The notes beneath the pieces are model-generated. The model did no database searches. It was not told where the DNA came from and worked only from the letters and a program-made list of their open reading frames with translations. A DNA stretch of 64,000 nucleotides, taken from Druceiella hillmani. Lineage: Eukaryota; Arthropoda; Insecta; Lepidoptera; Hepialidae. The stretch lies in assembly GCA_039881145.1 (NCBI GenBank), contig JAYKKI010000038.1, positions 310,001 through 374,000 on the forward strand, read 5' to 3'. The position numbers and the translations under genes are program-made. Shown here one piece after another: positions 61,940 to 64,000 of the stretch. The number at the start of each line of letters is the position of its first letter. Position 1 is the stretch's first letter.

Positions 61940-62195
61940 ACGTTTTGAAGACTTAAAAACTGTCGATAATTATATTTGTGAAACATATCGAGAGGCATGT
62001 CAACGATCAGGTATATTAGAAAATGACAACCACTGGGAATTAGCTATGAAGGAAGCAAGTGGCGATAGCAAATCAAATTCCTGAATTGTTTGCAATTATA
62101 ATAACTACATGTAATCCATCAAATCCAAATCGACTATAGCTGAAATATTGAGAAAGTATGAGCGATGATATCCTGTCTGAACTACGACGATATTT
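61940..62195 (+). pseudogene. Helitron protein pseudogene, continuation after the PLE
   Basis: RFEDLKTVDNYICETYREAC continues the frame broken at 60990. ENDNHWELAMKEAS follows, then, after a frameshift, LFAIIITTCNPSNPNRL-like sequence and MSDDIL near 62158. These match the Helitron segment between the Rep domain and the helicase. The helicase motifs do not follow. Confidence 0.8.
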
Positions 62196-62218
62196 TTGTT
62201 ACGCTTTCAACGTTTTAA

Positions 62219-62404
62219 GACAGTCTGTTGCAATACACCGATATAAACGAGCTAGCCGAATCACATCGGAAAGAGATGAAAAATGCGAAGCTGGCCAAGT
62301 CAGAAAGAGACGAAGCTGGCCAAATGAAAGAGCGCGTCTTGTCATCACAACATTTTAACTCCTGTCCTAACGGACCATTAGATGTTTCATATCAACATAA
62401 ATAG
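62219..62404 (+). pseudogene. unidentified 61-codon open stretch after the Helitron
   Basis: From the TAA at 62216 the frame is open for 61 codons to the TAG at 62402-62404. It reads YTDINELAESHRKEMKNAK, LAKSERDEAGQMKERVL and SSQHFNSCPNGPLDV. The charged, Ala/Glu/Lys-rich first half could form a coiled coil. There is no upstream ATG in frame, so it would be a partial exon or fragment. I do not recognise the family. The base composition is clearly less AT-rich than the surroundings. Confidence 0.4.
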
Positions 62405-62991
62405 TTAGGTAGAAATATTTTTTTAGTCATAACAATGAATATCTCAAATTCTATATTTTAATCATCTAATTAATTTATTTATTTATCACCTATGGGGAAA
62501 AAACAGATACAAGTCATAGTGAGTTTTTCAAGTATTAGACTAACTTGTAACCTAACATTCCTATATCAAAATATTATTCTACATACATATATCCCCAGCA
62601 CTATATAAATATTTGTATAAATATTCAGATAATTACATTAAATCTTCAGAAATTTGATAATACATTAAATTAAATTAAAAAACATTTAATATTGGTAAAC
62701 AAACACACAATGAATATTGAGTTCATTGAAATCAGCATTTCATTCAAAATCCACTATAATAGTTATCAGTAATAGAATTAATAATAATAATCAACCTATT
62801 TATAATAATATGGATTTGAGAAAGGAAAAAAAAGAAAGGAAATGTAGTGTCAAAGCTTTCAAAGAACTAATGGTTGTGTAGTATCCGTTTAATTGACTAC
62901 TTATATTGAAGTAGCTACTAGCGAGTATATCCACAGAATAGAATATTCTGACGCAATCATCACATAGCCTGCGTAGTGATATATGAGTGTT
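62405..62991. other. AT-rich non-coding stretch
   Basis: Nothing recognisable before the first hairpin. Confidence 0.45.
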
Positions 62992-63016
62992 GTTTTCATG
63001 ACTATGTCATGAAAAC
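62992..63016. repeat. 25-bp hairpin, left of LINE fragment
   Basis: GTTTTCATGAC-TAT-GTCATGAAAAC, 11-bp perfect arms. It is the reverse complement of the hairpin at 63816-63840, and the match extends by several more bases on the outer side (AACAAYAC pattern). Confidence 0.9.
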
Positions 63017-63815
63017 CGTGATTTAAAACCGTTAAGTTTTGCTCCTTGTTGCCTGTTGTTGAAATAGGAGACGGACCAACGAAGCAAATTACCCTTTATA
63101 CCGTTAAAAGAGAGTTTTTTCAGCAAGATGAGATGATCGACCTTGTCGAAAAATTTTTAAAATCTGTGTAGATGGAGTCAATCTGTGTACTACAATCCAT
63201 AGATTTGCAGAGATATTGCATATACGACAACAGGTTGGTTAATGTTGATCGGGTCCGTACGAATCCACGCTGCTCCTCAATAATATGCCTATGCAATGCC
63301 GGACAAATCCTATTGTGAACCACTTTTTCAAATACCTTAGATATTGGTGATAAAATGGATATAGGTCGATAATTTTTGATAGATCGTTTGCTACCATATT
63401 TATATACTGGTATTATATGTGCAACTTTCCAGCACCGGGAAAGGTACCCTGGCCAATACATATGTTAAATATTATAGTGAGTGGAACAGAAATTGTGTCG
63501 TGTGAATTTTTAACAAATAAAGGTTTGATGTAGTCTGGACATGCTCCCTTATTGGCATTAATTTTTTGAGTGTTAGTTATCACATACCTGTGGAAGCAGA
63601 TAGAGGTGATATTAATAACTATCTGAAGTGTCAAATTGTTGTGAAGACTTCACTTAATTGAAAGGTGGATTCCATTCAAAGGTAGATTGGAAGAAATTAG
63701 AAAACATTTGGCACATCGTTTGAATATCATTCGATTCATAACCTTCGAAAATCGATGATGGGTATCCTTCCGAATTCTTTAGGTCTAACACGTATGATTA
63801 GAAACCTATTATGTT
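63017..63815 (-). pseudogene. non-LTR (Jockey-group) reverse transcriptase fragment
   Basis: On the minus strand, starting near 63790: SEGYPSSIFEGYESNDIQTM, MFSNFFQSTFEWNPPFN, then ANKGACPDYIKPLFVKN (63530 region) and LTIIFNICIGQGTFPG. After a frameshift near 63430 comes WKVAHIIPVYKYGSKRSIKN and YRPISILSPISKVFEK, then IEEQRGFVRTRSTLTNLLSY, and, after another frameshift near 63125, FNGIKGNLLRWSVSYFNNRQ. This is the fingers region and part of the palm of the enzyme; the GVPQGS and FADD motifs and everything after them are missing. The sequence differs from the LINE at 34519-37280, so it is another family. Both ends stop at hairpins. Confidence 0.85.
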
Positions 63816-63840
63816 GTTTTCATGACATAGTCATGAAAAC
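63816..63840. repeat. 25-bp hairpin, right of LINE fragment
   Basis: GTTTTCATGAC-ATA-GTCATGAAAAC, 11-bp perfect arms, in inverted orientation to the copy at 62992-63016. The last 160 bp of the window beyond it hold nothing recognisable. Confidence 0.9.
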
Positions 63841-64000
63841 AATACCGGAACATTTTCTTATATTGCCTTCTTAATTTAAAGAAATTCAAGTAATCAGAGA
63901 AGTTTCCATATAATTATTATTTTACCCAGAATTATTCTTTACGTTTTTTGACCTGTATATATTTATGTATTTTTTTATACTCATTTATTGATAATATCAA

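Larger units (their letters stand above)
59090..62404 (+). mobile_element. Helitron remnant split by a PLE
   Basis: Decayed Helitron coding sequence runs from about 59090 to 60990 and resumes at 61940 until about 62195, in the same orientation and with consecutive protein positions. A PLE of about 950 bp lies between. Helitrons move by rolling-circle replication with a Rep/helicase protein. Neither terminus (5' TC or 3' hairpin plus CTRR) was found, and the helicase half is absent, so the relic is truncated at its 3' side. Confidence 0.8.

Overview
The window looks like an intergenic or intronic stretch of an insect (arthropod) nuclear genome. It is strongly AT-rich, has a dozen long (TA)n arrays, and every coding sequence I can recognise belongs to a transposable element: three mariners, Jockey-like and RTE-like LINEs, Penelope-like elements (PLEs), a Ty3/Gypsy pol, a Helitron and a probable PIF/Harbinger. 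I recognise no host gene, tRNA or rRNA. The species is not identifiable by eye. Conservation seen by translation comes from memory of family motifs, not from a search.

Layout. 1-4629: non-coding with (TA)n arrays. 4630-5651: dead mariner on the plus strand. 6279-7150: a tetranucleotide tract and a degenerate tandem repeat of about 130-148 bp. 8059-8390: (TA)n, a Helitron-like 3' end and a 51-bp perfect palindrome. 10306-11400: minus-strand mariner remnant fused to an RTE-like LINE fragment in one open frame. 11400-26119: mostly featureless with small duplications and a dispersed repeat. 26170-27463: complete but dead mariner with both inverted repeats, sitting inside a (TA)n array. 27635-32860: non-coding with a hairpin and microsatellites.

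32860-42457 is the densest part. A nearly full-length but mutated Jockey-like LINE (ORF1 with zinc knuckles, ORF2 with endonuclease and reverse transcriptase, A-rich tail) is followed within about 25 bp by two PLEs joined head to head: a 5'-truncated minus copy (37348-39213) and a long plus copy (39249-42232). A 175-bp terminal palindrome closes the cluster. The PLE repeats carry hammerhead ribozyme motifs, and the plus copy appears to begin and end at the predicted self-cleavage site.

42458-50435 is AT-rich, with a GC-rich island and a 104-bp near-perfect hairpin. 50436-52420 is a minus-strand Gypsy pol remnant without integrase. 56357-56734 is a probable Harbinger exon relic with an internal 156-bp duplication. 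58601-58890 is a 90-bp tandem repeat. 59090-62404 is a degraded Helitron interrupted by a third PLE (60988-61939) flanked by a target-site duplication. That third PLE keeps two motif-intact hammerheads. 62992-63840 is a fragment of another LINE reverse transcriptase bracketed by two inverted 25-bp hairpins.

No genes work together here beyond the proteins of each element. The most notable system is the PLE family with its ribozymes, unit-length copy and inverted junctions.
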